A DNA stretch of 64,000 nt from Amborella trichopoda (lineage: Eukaryota; Streptophyta; Magnoliopsida; Amborellales; Amborellaceae). Numbering within the stretch: position 1 is the stretch's first letter; each line of letters opens with the position of its first letter. The translations under genes were made by a program, and so were the position numbers. The notes beneath the pieces were generated by a model. That model was not told the origin of the DNA and did not search any database. It saw only the letters and a program-made list of their open reading frames with translations. Positions 22,641-35,467 of the stretch are shown here, piece after piece. Location of the stretch: assembly GCF_000471905.2 (NCBI RefSeq), contig NW_006500346.1:516162-580161 (forward strand), written 5' to 3'.

Positions 22641-23833
22641 TTTCAACAGTAACGGAGTATTGCAGGGATTGGATCAGAATGACGGTATTTGCAGAGTGAG
22701 AGTCGCACCCCTCTCTTTTTCTCTCTAAAAACAGCTCTGCTTCTTTCTCTCTCTCTAAGGCTCTTTATTTTCCCACCCTAAGACCTATTTTTCTCTCTCT
22801 AAGAAAGCCTCGTTATTCGGGCCAATTCTTCTCGAATCTCGAGGCTTTTTCTCGCTCCTTTAAATTGTTGATTACTGGTTTCTTCTCTCTCTATCTCTTT
22901 TTTGCTGATTATTTATTGGTTTTATTTTTATTTCTTCGGGTTAAATCTTCTTCTGAGCGGGGAGAGAGAGCTCATCATCCCAGCTCAAAAGTTGCATTCG
23001 TAATTCGGAGAATTTGGTGCGATTTGCTTACAAAAATCCTAAAATTTGACAATTGGATAAAAGGTTCTTGGGCCCTTTAATGGCGCTCAACTCGTTTTTG
23101 CCGTTTATGGAAACCCTAGGTACGCAATTGCCCAACAAAGGCCCCTTCATGGCCCCTGTTCCCATGGGTTTTTAGAGTCTGCTGCGTTGCATCTGGGTTG
23201 GGGTTGTGAGTGCTGTCTTTGTTTTGGGGGGGGATTGGTTTGGCTTGTTTTTAATCAATTGCCGAACCAGAAGTCCCCTCTTTGTTCCGTGTGATCTATG
23301 CTTTGATGGCTTTTTGGGGTTCATCGTTAATGGGTGGGAATATTGGGGGCTTCTTCTGGTGTTGGTGGATGAGTTGACTTTTTCCTTTTTGTTGGTTTCG
23401 CTATTAGTGGGAACCCCATGTTAGAAATTCGCCACTCAGGAACCCTAATCCTGTGGTTTCTGTTCTCATAGCTTTGAAGTTTGTTTCTTCTTCATAAATT
23501 GTTGGGCTCTTTCGTCTACTCTCCGATTTCTCTGGTTCCCATATATTTTGTGATTTACAGATTTTTTTGACAAAAACAATGTCTTTGAAAAAATTGGATT
23601 AAATGATCTTTATTGGTAGATAGGAGAAGGAATCGAGGGAAAATTCCTTTTGACCCTTGGGATTGAGATACAGATGAATTTGGGTTTCTCCTCTTATATT
23701 CTGCTCTTTTGTAGGGCGTTTTGAGACCTGAAACCATGGTTTTCTCTGGTGGGTTTGGTCATTTCTAGGGCAGGCTTAAGGGTGTGGAACGATGGTGTCT
23801 TTATTGGATTTTGGTGGCTTGGATTGAAGAGTA
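22641..23833 (+). other. 5' leader of the WD40 gene, probable leader intron and two uORFs
   Basis: CT-rich leader sequence. A possible leader intron runs 23120-23714 (CCTAG/GTACGC donor, TTTTGTAG acceptor). It would remove several upstream ATGs. Two short upstream ORFs remain next to the main start: 23736-23768 (ten codons plus stop, in an ACCATGG context) and 23792-23827 (eleven codons plus stop, ACGATGG). The second stops six bases before the main ATG at 23834. Confidence 0.5.
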
Positions 23834-26800
23834 ATGGGAAGTTGCAGCGACGAAGAAGAAGATCACTTCTTCGACACTCGAGAGGAAATAACTTCATTAT
23901 CCGACTCGGGGTCGGACTATGCAGAGGCCACCGAGAATCACAGCGGGTTTTCTGAATTGATTTATGGTAATATTCTCTACGAAGTTTGGTTGAATAAGCC
24001 AGGGACTATTCGAGAACGGCGTGAAAAATTTCTCAGAATGATGGGTTTAGCTCGGAATGGTGAGACCCTTGATTCATCCAGTGAAAATGGGGAAATTCCA
24101 GGCGTTGAAAGGTTAAAAGATAACAGTGGGGCAGTTCTAATGAGCTCTGATTTTGAAAGCAATTTCTCATCTAGTAGATCTTCTCTCATGAGTTGGTCCA
24201 ATGGACCAGTTGATTCTCCTGACAGTAGGGATTTGGAAGAGATAAATTCAATTGATGATGATAGAGAAAACATGGTTTGCAGAATAAGAAACTTGGATAA
24301 TGGCACTGAATTCGTCATCGATAACCCAAGTGGCGATGGGGTTTTAAGCAGGCTGAGAAGAGTGGGTTCTGATCGTTTGGTCACCATTGATGAATTTCAG
24401 AGAGATATTGGGCTCTCTCCATTAGTGCAACATTTCATGCGACGAGATCTTGTAGAGTCTGGCATTTCTATAGAGGGTTTGAAGAGAAAGAAGGGCTGGT
24501 TGAGAAGCTTGAGAGCAGCAGCAAGCATTGTGAAGAGGAAGAAAGGGGGTGGTAGTTCCAGCAGGTCATGTAATTCTGAGAATATTGTTGGGTCATCAAA
24601 TTCTGTGAACCCAATTCACCAAATGCCTCAGAGAGTGAGAGTCCGCCATTGTAAAAAGCGGTGCAAGGAGTTCACTGCTGTTTACCTGGGGCAAGAGATT
24701 CAAGCTCACCATGGCTCTATATGGACTATGAAGTTCAGTTTAGATGGGCGTTTTCTTGCTAGTGGAGGTGAAGATGGCGTTGTGAGGATTTGGGAGGTTA
24801 TGGAATCAGCAGGTACAGAGTTGGGGGATACCCTGGAGATTGATCGTTCTTGCCGGTATTTCACTGTGAATGAGTCATCTGAACTGGTTCCTCTTTATGC
24901 TAACAAGGAGCAAGAGGGGAGGTTCAGGGGCTTGAGGAAGAGTTCGGGATCTGCTTGTGTAGTGATTCCTCACAAAATCTTCAAATTGTCAGAGAAACCA
25001 TTGCATGAATTCCATGGTCACACTGGAGATGTGCTGGACTTGTCATGGTCTCAGACTAAGGTCAGTTTCTAACGTAGAAGCTCTTCTTTCTTCCCGATTT
25101 CAGTTGGTGCTATTTCAAACTAAGTGTAGAGTATTTTCTGGCTATTGATTCGGAAAGTTGTGCTATTTTTTCTAATGTTCTGTTCGATATTAGAAACTTG
25201 GGATTCGGTGCCAAATTTCAGCTACAGTTCAGAAAAAAATAGAACCGTTATCTAACATCCTGTGACAAGTTGAGAATTCAGCCATATTTTTTTTAGATAA
25301 AATGAGATACATACATATATGTGCACACACATGTAGCCTAATTTTTTCCAGTTCTTTCCAAAATGAGGGCATTCTTGTGCTTTCTGAAATTGAAAAATGG
25401 TTTTGATTGTGCTTGAGAGATTGTGAAGTATTATTCTTTATTTTCAACCCACCTGGAAAACTTATCCTGATGTCACTTGTAATACTTGATGTAGTACCTA
25501 CTTTCATCATCCACGGATAAAACTGTCCGTCTATGGCAAGTGGGGAAAGCTTCATGCATCAAGGTTTTCTCCCATAACAATTATGGTTAGTAATCTCTAC
25601 TATTTTGATCAAGAAATTGTTGCCTCTTCTGAAGTTTCCTTACAAGTTTGTGGAGTCATATTTCTCATTACCTTTTATTTGAATTTATTGTGATGCAGTC
25701 ACATCCATTCAGTTCAATCCTGTGGATGATCGATATTTCATCAGTGGTTCAATTGACGGTAAAGTCCGCATTTGGGCCATTCCTGGGTGCCAAGTTGTTG
25801 ATTGGACAGATATACGAGAAATAGTTACAGCTGTTTGCTACCGGCCTGATGGTCAGGTAAATTTAATTGCTCTTGTTGATCTGTGGATATGGATGTTAAA
25901 TCGCACTTTAATGTATTGTATGTATAGTTGTTTGGCCCTTCCTTTTTTTTTTGATAAATATCTTTTGGCCCTTCTTATTGCCACTCAGATATGCATGTAT
26001 CTAGATACATATCAACATACACGCATACATACACATATAGTTGGTCATACTGATATTTATTGTAATTGATCACTGATATTGATACTAATTGATCAGGGAG
26101 GAATTGTGGGTTCCATGGCTGGTAATTGCCGTTTCTATGATGCATCAGGTATCTTTGCTACTTGTAAATCTAATTTCCTTTTAATTGGGTTAAACTTTGA
26201 ATCTTTTTGAAGTGCTCCTTAATTATGAGCATTTATATGATTTTATGCATGATTTGTTATGGGGCATTATGTTCTGGACACTAGTGTTTAGATGTGGTTC
26301 CATGCTTATCTACACTGCCTTGCATTTTATACTAATGTTGTTACAAAAATATGCAATGGATAATTTTTCCATATCATTTGTTGTGGTAGACCTTTCTGTC
26401 TCCTCTTTTCTCTTTTAACTGATAATTTGATATCTTACATTCTTCTGTTAATGTGTTCTAGATAATTTTTTGTAACTCTGGAGTGTTTGAGGGGTCTTTA
26501 ATGATATGAGTATATCTTGTGCTTCTATGGATTTCGTTTTTTTGCTTTTGGAGTGCATATAAGAGGTCGAATTAGTTATTATTTTTGTATTGTCTTTTGG
26601 ATGGTTGGGGATATATTTAAGGAGAAGTCATGTCTTCTACTTCACCCTAATGCATTGCATAAAACATGTCCAGAAGCATTATAGAATGGATCACCTGATC
26701 TAGAACAAAATTTTGATGGACATGTTTAGTGGGATATCATTCATAAAGGAGGTGACTTTATTTAGTGCTTTGTGGGACCACTGGGAACATGTGATTCCAC

Positions 26801-29800
26801 TTGTGCTGAAACCAATGTTAGCCCTTGTGGGGATCAAGAACTGGGCAAAATTTTGGGAGAATCCCATTGTCATTGAAAATGATTTCTTTCTCTCTTTTTT
26901 CCATATTTTTTATTTCTTAAAATTTATAAGATGGATTAGTGTTTTTTTAATTTTTCCTGGAGAATAGATGGCGTTATTTGTGAAGATCCAGGATCAGATG
27001 AGGAATTTGTGGAAGTTTGATATTTACCAATTTCCTACTAAAGCTAATTTTTTTAGCTGATTACTTGCCTAGTCTTCGGCTTAGGAGAGAGAGCAAGCTT
27101 TCCTGGAACTTAATGCATTGCTAGTGAGTCATTTGCATTGTTTGTTTTTAGTAATTATTGACTGGAGTTTAATTAAAGGGCATTCCTTTAAAAAATGCCA
27201 TTAAAGTATATTCGAACATTATTTGCTGCCACCTTGCTTCACCCTGTGTTCAAGTATGGGAGATAAACTGTGGATTGTCGTCTATTATTTTCTCCGTTCC
27301 TAGTTCTGAACTTCTAGTATATTCTTAAGAGTGGAGTTCTGTATCTCTTGGCGATGGATTTTTTGATATTATTAATGTGTATCACCACTTCCTCCATTGA
27401 TATGTTATCCCTTGCTTCAGTTGGTTTATTTTGTCATATCAAGTTGTATCATATGCGTAGATAAACCCTTGGAAGATATGTCCGAAGTGTATCTGCCGCT
27501 TCCTTATTGCAAGTCATGCTGATTCAGAAGTGATTCGAGAGGGCTTAGGAAGAATTTTGTTTGGAGATGGTTTGGGAAGAATTTTGTGTCTCTTCACTTT
27601 TCTAAGAGTGCATTACATAGTAAGGAAAAGCATACATCTGGGTGGCGCGCCGATAGCGCATGCTATCCCTTTGTATGTGCAAAACATCTATGGTCCAATC
27701 CCAGGCTAGAGTCTTATGTAAAAAACATAAAAGTAAGGAAAAATGCCTTATTATTGGCCTTGAAGGCCTGATTCCATCAACAAAAGGTGTTATTTTTTCA
27801 GTATGTGAAATACTTTCTGGGGGTCAGTCCGCTATGAGATTTGAACCTGGGATGCCATGATATAGCCCCTTTATGGACCCAGCCACCAAAGGTCGAAGGC
27901 CCAAATCCTAAAGCTTGTTGCTTTTCTTTTTACACTGAATGAGATGGATGTTGCTTGAACTCGATTGCACATTTGAACTTCCATTTCAGTTAGGGAGCAT
28001 AAATGGGAAATATTAAACCAATGTAAGTGAATTATGATTCTAATTGTCAGAATGAAATGGTATCTAAAGATAAAACCACACGTAAAACAAACATTTGTGC
28101 AGCGTGAACTTATGTTCCTGTGATGTAGTTGTGTTTGTTTTTGTCACTTAGTGTGGGGTTTCAAATTATTGGTCAAGAAGCAGATTTTCCATGGGATATT
28201 TGTTTGGACCCTATTCCTGATTTTCCATCATATACATTAGCATTACAGCATAATGCATTGGTTAACAGTAAAAACTGATAGTGCTATAAACATATGTTTC
28301 AATGTGAATATTTAAATTTGACACACCTGTTAAAATTTGTGATCCTGAGTTCCTAGTTTTATTTAGTAAGTATTTGTAGCATTATAGCAGCTAATTAAGA
28401 CTCTATTTGCCTTGGTTCAGATAATCATCTGCTACTGGCAGCTCAAGTATGTCTACAGGGGAAAAAGAAATCCTCTTGCAAAAGGATAACTGGATTTCAG
28501 GTAACAAGTCTCATGCATTGCCAATGGTTCAAATGTTGAGCTTTTAAAAGTGTTTTTTCCGTGGGGCCCCAATGTATCGATTTATGTTCAAACTCCACCA
28601 GAAGTGTTATATGATTGGAAAATGGGAAGATCAACTGGAATCTTGAAAGTATTTCGCATTGGATTTTGGTCTGTGTCAAAAAAAGTATTGCATAATTAGA
28701 AAAAGGAGGATCAACTGAAATCTAAAACATATTTAGCATTGGCTTCTGGGCTGATTCTGTATTCAAGTGTCAGCTGTTCTTTTATTTCTTTATCTCCCTG
28801 GACAAATCTCCGTGGATTCTTGTTGACTGATCCCTATTTTCTTCAGTTTGCCCCTAGTGATCCCAGAAAAGTAATGGTTACATCTGCGGACTCACAAGTT
28901 CGAATTTTTGATGGGGTGGATGTCATCTGCAAATACAAAGGTAGTCACTTCAAGTGCTTTTCGAAATGTTTAAACATATTACTATATATGAATAGTTTGT
29001 TGTGAGATTGGAACTTGATTTTTCTCGATTATATTCCCCACTATGCTTGTCTCTGGCAATCTTGGTGACGGACTCAAATATCCTGTCTGTATTGCTTTTC
29101 AATACCACAAGTAATAAGAATTTTTCGAAACATCTCATTTTTTCTCCCATTCAAATAATATGCCCTTGATTGTGAATTAATGAAGATAAGTTTTTCTCTT
29201 GATAATGGCGGTTCCAACATCTAAGATGAAATAAAATACCTTTTCTCCTTTTGTTGTAGGTTTCATAAATAGGAAAGTATAATGTAGTTCTCAACTAGGT
29301 GTTGGTCTACGTCTTATCAGTGAGAGACCCACTTTGTAGGAGATGTCGGGGGTTCAAATCGCCCTAGTATAAACCTGCCTTACCTCGAGCAAGAGGCATG
29401 TATTATTGTCCTATAGACCATGGAAAGCCCAGTCTATCTGGGTCATGTCTGGGTTGGGAGGGAAATAGGGTGAGACCCTCAATTTGGGTTTTGTCCTAAT
29501 CTGGTTGGTTACATTGTATCCCATCATAAGCATGTCATTGGTCATTCATAACTCCAATGGAATAGGACACTTTCCCTTCATGTGTATTCAATTTGCCTTT
29601 TCTGGTTGTGTATTTTACCTTAAATTTTTCATATTTTTCATGCCATCCGTTTCTTCCTTTTATTTATTTTTGACCCTGTTTTTTTACTTGTTATTTCCCA
29701 CAATCTCAGCTTTCAAGTAACACACCTGCATGTTATCAAATAGTTGCCTAAACATCTCTTGTTCTAAATGTTTATTTACTTTCAGGTCTAAGGAATACAG

Positions 29801-30390
29801 GCAGCCAGATCTCGGCTTCCTTCACTTCTAATGGGAAGCACATTGTCTCCGCAAGTGAAGACTCCCATGTCTATGTTTGGAGTTACGAGACCCCCGAGGG
29901 GCGAACATCGAAACAAGCAAAGAGTGTGTGGTCTTGTGAGCGATTTTTCTCGAATAATTCCTCTGTTGCCATCACTTGGTCTGGCCTAAAATCAGAGGCA
30001 CGGCCATCTTCAGAAGTTTCTCTCAAGACCAATTCTCGAACCTCCGATGAATTAACAGAGAGCTCGGAAAATGGTTTCCATAGTAGTTGGGATTCTTGTC
30101 GAGAGACTCCTTCAGTTTCTTCCTCTTCTCCTGATCGCTTCTCTCTAGGTCATGGGTTCTTTGCGGATAGCCTTGCAAGGGGCTCAGCCACTTGGCCTGA
30201 GGAGAAGCTTCCCTCTACTGATGCTTTGAGCTCGGCCCAAAGCACTTGTAAATCGCAGTTCAAGTTTCTTAAGACTGCCAGTGAGGGAATGTTTGCTTCC
30301 CCTCATACGTGGGGCCTTGTGATTGTGACAGCTGGATGGGATGGACGGATCAGATCATTCCACAACTATGGGTTGCCGGTCCGTCTATGA
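23834..30390 (+). CDS. WD40-repeat protein, plant WDR44-like family
   Basis: Seven coding exons by hand: 23834-25060, 25495-25585, 25699-25856, 26097-26148, 28421-28500, 28847-28940 and 29786-30390. All introns are GT-AG, and the joined frame is 768 residues. The N-terminal 280 residues are acidic, then basic ([20 protein letters not shown]), with the conserved block [20 protein letters not shown]. About seven WD repeats follow, from about residue 284: [51 protein letters not shown]; a GNCRFYD repeat; [32 protein letters not shown]; and a last one, [16 protein letters not shown], at the C terminus. A long serine-rich insert lies between the last two. In animals WDR44 binds Rab11 on recycling endosomes; a trafficking or scaffold role here is inferred only. 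Intron 4 (2.3 kb) and intron 6 contain repeat debris. The start is supported by the conserved acidic N terminus and by stops upstream. Confidence 0.9.
27640..27900 (-). mobile_element. Possible SINE-like (tRNA-related) fragment in WD40 intron 4
   Basis: On the - strand the stretch contains GGTGGCTGGGTCC and, about 50 bases on, CCAGGTTCAAATCTC. Their order and spacing resemble the A and B boxes of a Pol III promoter. No cloverleaf can be drawn, so it is not a tRNA gene. The B-box-like word is the main evidence. Confidence 0.3.
28555..28755. repeat. Degenerate tandem duplication in WD40 intron 5
   Basis: Two blocks of about 105 bp share GATCAACTG, then A(A/T)ATTT(C/A)GCATTGG and CTG. They fill most of this small intron. 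Confidence 0.45.
29280..29480 (+). mobile_element. Possible SINE-like (tRNA-related) fragment in WD40 intron 6
   Basis: It contains GGGGGTTCAAATCGCCC (29348-29364), a good B-box/T-arm match, about 60 bases after a weak A-box-like stretch. A GC-richer body follows and ends near 29475. No cloverleaf folds by eye. Confidence 0.35.
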
Positions 30391-30960
30391 GTGTTTGGCT
30401 GTGGAAAAGACGGGATTTTTGGTGCATGACTTGTCTCTCTCCACTTGGGATTGAGCTTTCCTGGCAATTGCACATGGATATTTGAGTGGCAAAGACCCAT
30501 GTGAAATCTGTGTAAGAAGGACAAGAAACACAAGAAACTCAGTGCCGTGTGGCCACCCTTGTAAAATTGGTGTTCGAAAAGGAAGAATACCAAAAAGGGG
30601 GAAAGTGGGGTGGCAGCAGCCATTTTGAGATTGTTCAAAAGAACACTGAAGACCCATGAGAGTTGGGGTGGCTGTAATTTGGCCCCTATGCATTTGTAGA
30701 AGTAACAGATGATTTTGAGAATATGGGTTCTCTAATTTGTCATTCACTCGTTCCTTTGATAAGGAGGTTTGTTGGCCTGATGATGGCGGCGGGCGGACGG
30801 GTTTAGAGGGAGTTGGTGTTTGGTATTGTTATTATTTTTGTTCTCTTTTTTGGGTTCATTTTGGGGTCCATATACTAATGTAATTCTTTTATTTACGGAG
30901 GTGGTTATGGTGATAGAGAATTGAAAAGGGACAAAAAAAGGGCTTCTCCTTTAAATTTGT
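30391..30960 (+). other. 3' untranslated region of the WD40 gene (approximate)
   Basis: Non-coding, GT-rich sequence follows the stop codon. AATGTAATTCTTTTATTTA near 30878-30896 is a plausible plant poly(A) region. The exact end is not visible. Confidence 0.45.
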
Positions 30961-33913
30961 TGGATCACAAGATGGCAGCAGTGTAAATATGGTTGGTGCA
31001 AGGGTGGGGTCATTTAGCCTTTGCCATTAGGGAAGGTGGGGGGCAGAAAGTGGTGAGTTATTATATGCCTTTATTTACGAATGGAATGGTGGAGGGGGAG
31101 TCCTTCACCTTTCTGGATGCCGCTTTCATTGATCTGGCTCTCTTCACTCCTTTTTGATTGACAACAAGTGGGCTTCAAGCAAAACTCTCTCTCTCTCTCT
31201 CTCTCTTCGAGGTTGCTTTCGGTGATCTGGTTCAGAGCTTTTCTTGGGTGTGTGATGGGTGACCGGTCGGTTCAAAAGCCAAATTACATGTAAATCACGC
31301 CCCCCCCCCCGCCCTCTCTCCCTCTGTATTATAGCTGTTAGCTGCCATCTCTTTTTCTCGTATCTGATTTTCTTAATTGGTAAGTATCGGATTCATTCTC
31401 TCTACCCGCCCCAGTCGTGGTCAAACAGAAGGTCCTTGGTCACCAAGGATTTCGTGGAGGGACGATTGAATGGGTTAGCCCTCATTTTAGAAGCGAAGAA
31501 AACAAGAAGATGCAATGCGAAGAAAACTACTGCGTAAAAAAGCAAATCATTTAGTGCAAGCAAGAAAATGGATGTATGTTAGCACAATGACTTTCACACA
31601 TCTATGGCCAGAGGTGGAGGTCCAGATTATAGCTAGCTCTTATTTCTTTCTGCCTTTCTTATAAATAAAGAGCTGTCCATTGTTCAGTCGGAATCCCGGT
31701 GATAGTGTCCGAGCTCACGCCTGAAAATGATGAGACAGCCCAGCCTTAGTCTAAGTATTCCATCCAATCTAAGTGGTCCTGCCGATCCAAATTGTTTTGG
31801 CGAGTGGTGAAGCACCCAAAATTAGATATTGATCGTCTTTAGTTCTTTTTTCTTTCTTTTTTTTTTTTTATTCTCAAAAAAAGGATTTTGGATGCCTTTA
31901 AATAAGAATGCCCTACCAGATTCAATCTAGGCTTGGGCCCTTCATAACAAGGTGCTACAATATGACATCTTGAATGTGTTTGTTTCGAGGATGCTGTGTA
32001 GCACTCATGTGTTTGTTATGTACACGATAATTGATGTTTTAAGGAACCCCACGTTCGTTGTTCGTTCCATGGTAGAGCGGCTTCCCAACTTTGTGAAAGG
32101 AAAGATGGGACTCAGAGCTTTGAAGTGAAAATCGATTAATGGAAGTGGATTTGGGGACTTGTACACAAAATCAAGACCTATCTTATTGAAATTGACAATT
32201 TAGTTCAAAAAAATTCCCCTAGACCGTGTTTTGGGTGCGAGTCTAAAAGCTCGATTGGACTTGTGGGACCACCTTGTACGTGCTCAAACTTACGCTTGAA
32301 ATTTACATGCGCCATATTATATTGAAAAACTTTTTAAGGGGTCCACCAGAACTTCACCACTTAAATGTAGAGTTAAATTTTGATGAAGTTTGTCTTAGAG
32401 TGCAAAGTTGGAATGGTGATGGCTCACCTAATTCCAATTATAAACAATGGGAAATCCATGATATGAGGGACAAGGTTTTTATGAGTCTGCCGACTGATCT
32501 ACATATTACTCCTCCCTCCAAAATCTATTTAAAAATAAAATAATATTTTTTGATGCGGTTTTCAGATTATGGTTTTGTGGGTTATAGTGGGACCAACACC
32601 TTCTTACATCCATCTCTATGATGGATGTTGGGTGCATCAGGATTCAGGAGACATCTATAATTGCTTCCCTTGATGCACACCATTTACGTACAGATCCTAA
32701 AATTTTAGGTAAAATATGAATTGTTTCATGTAGAAATTACGAAAGTCACTCAACCCACATTTTTTTTTTTTTTATTTTTTATTTTTTCAAAATTACCTTT
32801 CGTTCAACCCAAATTTTAATTTTTTTATTAGTTGGGCACTTTGTATTTTATCCAAAATTTTAAGATCCATACGTAAATCACTCTAATATGCGTAACACAG
32901 AGGAAGAACATCGACTGTCCATTCTCAATTGTTTGCTATGGAGATGAACCGGAATTCCCACCTTAGGCATTGGCCCATAACTATGCTTCATCTCCGGATA
33001 CCCCGTCTGCTGTACCACTCTCATAATTGTTTGGCGTATTTTATATTAATATGCTCAACTGTCAAATTTTATGGTGGTTGGTTTTTGGCTGCCAAATTTA
33101 GCTTGGAAGAGCCAACATGCATCGTAGCAGAGTTTCAAATTTTGGAATCAGGCTCCTACTGGCACTAGTCGAGTCCGGCTGGACCTGGACCCGAGGTCGG
33201 GTCCACCCGTCAGGTCCCGAGTCTGGTCGACTCTATTGCCACCCTATGATTATGAGTCTTTTTTTTTTTGTCCTTTTTAAACCATCATATTCCTATATTA
33301 CACGTTATTGACAACATTTACACTCTTGCACAACATTTATGAATACCCATATATACCCATATTCCTTAGTGCATGATGTAATAACTGAAAATTCCTAAAA
33401 AGCAAACGTAGTGGCAATATTAATGAATACCGACATAGGCCTGTATAATTCTGGTCGGGTCTACTTGTCGAGTCCTAGGTCTGGTCAAATCCGTTGCCAC
33501 ACCCTACCCCAATGTGACTCAGCGGTCACGAGTAAAAACAACTTTGAAAGGAAAAAAATAGAAAAACAGGAAACTAAAGTGATTCTGGTGCTTTTTCATC
33601 CAGAGTCGCTAGGTTCTGATGTGACCGGGGTGCGATTTGGGATTTTTTGAAAGACTGCTTTGAAGAGTTGGGGTTTGATGTTATTTAGACAAGAGAGAAA
33701 GAGCCCTAGAAACTGTAAATGGGACTAGCTTGTAAGCTAGTACCTGTCCAAAAATATGGAGAAATGAAGAGCACAAGATGCTAAGAAACAAAGGCAAGCA
33801 ATGTGACAAAAAACCAATTAGAAACTTTGAAAAAAGGGAAGGTCACTCCTTAAAAGATTACAAAAACGAAAGAAAAATGCAGAGGCTGAAAACTTTCTTT
33901 AGAAATGAGAAGT

Positions 33914-33944
<31 letters not shown>

Positions 33945-33995
33945 AACATAATAGAAACAAAAATTTAAAAGGGCAAATAGAGAAATGAAAGTTAT
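30961..33995. other. Intergenic between convergent genes, no gene recognised
   Basis: (CT)n runs lie at 31178-31205. Two GC-rich GTCGGGTC-type stretches ending in TTGCCACC or TTGCCACA (33170-33245 and 33430-33510) resemble GTGGCAA-ended short elements. ACTAGCTTGTAAGCTAGT at 33724-33741 is a perfect palindrome with a 2-base centre. A (TA)n run lies near 33914-33941. Open frames of 60-92 codons show no domains. Confidence 0.45.
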
Positions 33996-34045
33996 CATCA
34001 TCCAAACTTTATCTCAATTATTTGGAGATGGCTAGATGGAGACAT
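33996..34045 (-). mobile_element. LINE (RTE-type) 3' end fragment
   Basis: On the - strand: CTAGCCATCTCCAAATAATTG, then GATAAAGTTTGGATGATGATAA. This is the usual 3' terminus of plant RTE LINEs (CCGACTCCAAATAGTTGGGA plus a GAT-rich tail), as also seen at 16535 and 52282. Confidence 0.5.
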
Positions 34046-34099
34046 AGAAGTGCAAGTAAAATCAATGTGAGCAATACTTGTTTATAAAGCATATTAGAA

Positions 34100-34440
34100 A
34101 ATATCAAATTGAATTAGAATAGTGTCAGATTGGAAACAAATATTGCCGAACCGAGAGAAAAAGTGTCGGATCGAGTGCAAAAATTGCCGGACCATGTGAA
34201 GACTGATCAAGCCACAACTGTCGGACCGAGACATGGATGTGCCGGACCATTTGAACAAGTTGCCATACCCCTTGGTTAGAGTGTCGGACCGTGGGAAGTC
34301 ATGTTGAGATGCCGAACCAAGATATGTGAACACAGCACCAAGAGACGAGATAATGCGTGGGGGCATGGGAGATTTGGAGATGACAGGTACATTTGTCTAA
34401 AATTATGACTTTTTGACTCGAAGGTATTTTCTAAAATTTT
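34100..34440. repeat. Minisatellite of TGCCGGACC motif (family G core)
   Basis: Words of the form TG(C/T)CGGACC recur about every 26-30 bp from 34115 to 34320 (for example near 34185, 34218, 34239 and 34280). The same word family fills the cores of the family G elements at 18207 and 45850. The outer arms are degraded here. Confidence 0.6.
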
Positions 34441-34772
34441 GGTTTTGCGCTAAAAGTTGCTAAAAAAAAAAAAATTGATTGAAAATAGGTTGTCTAGAAA
34501 ACCTACTTTAAGGGGTATCTACAATTTTCCAAAAAGGTATTTATAAAAAAATAAATTAATAAAAATACTACTATAATTTTCAAGAATATTTTGACCAATT
34601 TATATTCTATAAATTATTTTTTAAATATTTTGATTAAATTCACCTATTTTTAAATAATAGATGCTCAAAATTTGAAATGAATTAGATTTTTAAAATAAAA
34701 ATAAAAATTAAAATACAAAATACATGACTACTGAATTAGCCTAGATTCATAACCAAATTAACAAAAGTCATT

Positions 34773-35019
34773 AAACAAACGGGATTGTATACAATGAGAC
34801 CATTTACATTTTATACATGGTGGCACAATTCTTTTCAATCATTTGATGTGAAATTTGATAGCTTTGATGTATCACAAAATATGATAAAATTTCTTTTAAA
34901 GTTTGAACTTAGTCAATTAAATAATTGCAGCCACCCAATTTCACATCCAATGGTCGATATTAATGTGACCACCTTGTATCATGGTAAATGGTCTCATTCT
35001 ATACTTTCCCTAAACAAAA
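34773..35019. mobile_element. MITE, family B, with near-perfect 9-bp target duplication
   Basis: The element spans 34782-35010. It starts GGGATTGTATACAATGAGAC and ends GGTCTCATTCTATACTTTCCC. The flanks are TAAACAAAC (34773-34781) and TAAACAAAA (35011-35019), matching at 8 of 9 bases. Non-coding, 229 bp. Confidence 0.8.
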
Positions 35020-35207
35020 ACACGGTACTCTTTTTATGGGAACCACTGGTATCACATTATTCACAAACCTATAAAAGAGAATGCAGCGGCCATGAAGCCT
35101 ACTCAAAACATTTTGATCCGATTCCTCAAATTTACTCGTGGAGAATTACTCTTACAACACCAAGTCTGTACATCAAGCGGTGAGTGCCGGCACTCCTCAA
35201 TTAACAC

Positions 35208-35212
<5 letters not shown>

Positions 35213-35238
<26 letters not shown>

Positions 35239-35240
35239 TT
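35213..35240. repeat. (GA)n microsatellite
   Basis: A run of about 13 GA units downstream of the XBAT33 stop codon, probably in or just past its 3' untranslated region. Confidence 0.85.
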
Positions 35241-35467
35241 CCTATCCTGTGTGTCATATTTCTGTTAAATAATCCGAAGGTGGCGAAACCGTGGTGACTT
35301 GAAACCACTGGAACATGGGTTGGAGTCCTGCCTACTTTCTTCATCTGTGAAGGGAAAGAAAACGAGAAAAAATGGAAACAGGTAAAAACCCAACAACGTA
35401 TCCTAGTTCCTAGTTCCTTTCAACCAGCAACACCATATTGAATTAGCAGCTCTCTCCTTCAAACCAG

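Noticed and set aside
23206..23424. A 72-codon hydrophobic frame in the WD40 leader as a small membrane protein
   Set aside because: It falls in the probable leader intron (23120-23714), and its GT-rich composition produces hydrophobic codons by default.
29341..29370. GGGGGTTCAAATCGCCC as a tRNA gene
   Set aside because: Only the T-arm/B-box part is convincing. The anticodon and acceptor stems are absent, so I list it only as a possible SINE fragment.
30385..30747. 90- and 120-codon frames antisense to the WD40 3' end
   Set aside because: They overlap the 3' untranslated region of a well supported gene, lack any recognisable motif, and have no promoter or splice support.
35281..35345. tRNA-like stretch (CTTGAAACCACTGG with GGGTTGGAGTCCTGCC)
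   Set aside because: The arms do not form a full cloverleaf and there is no acceptor stem or proper T-loop (GGTTCRA) motif.
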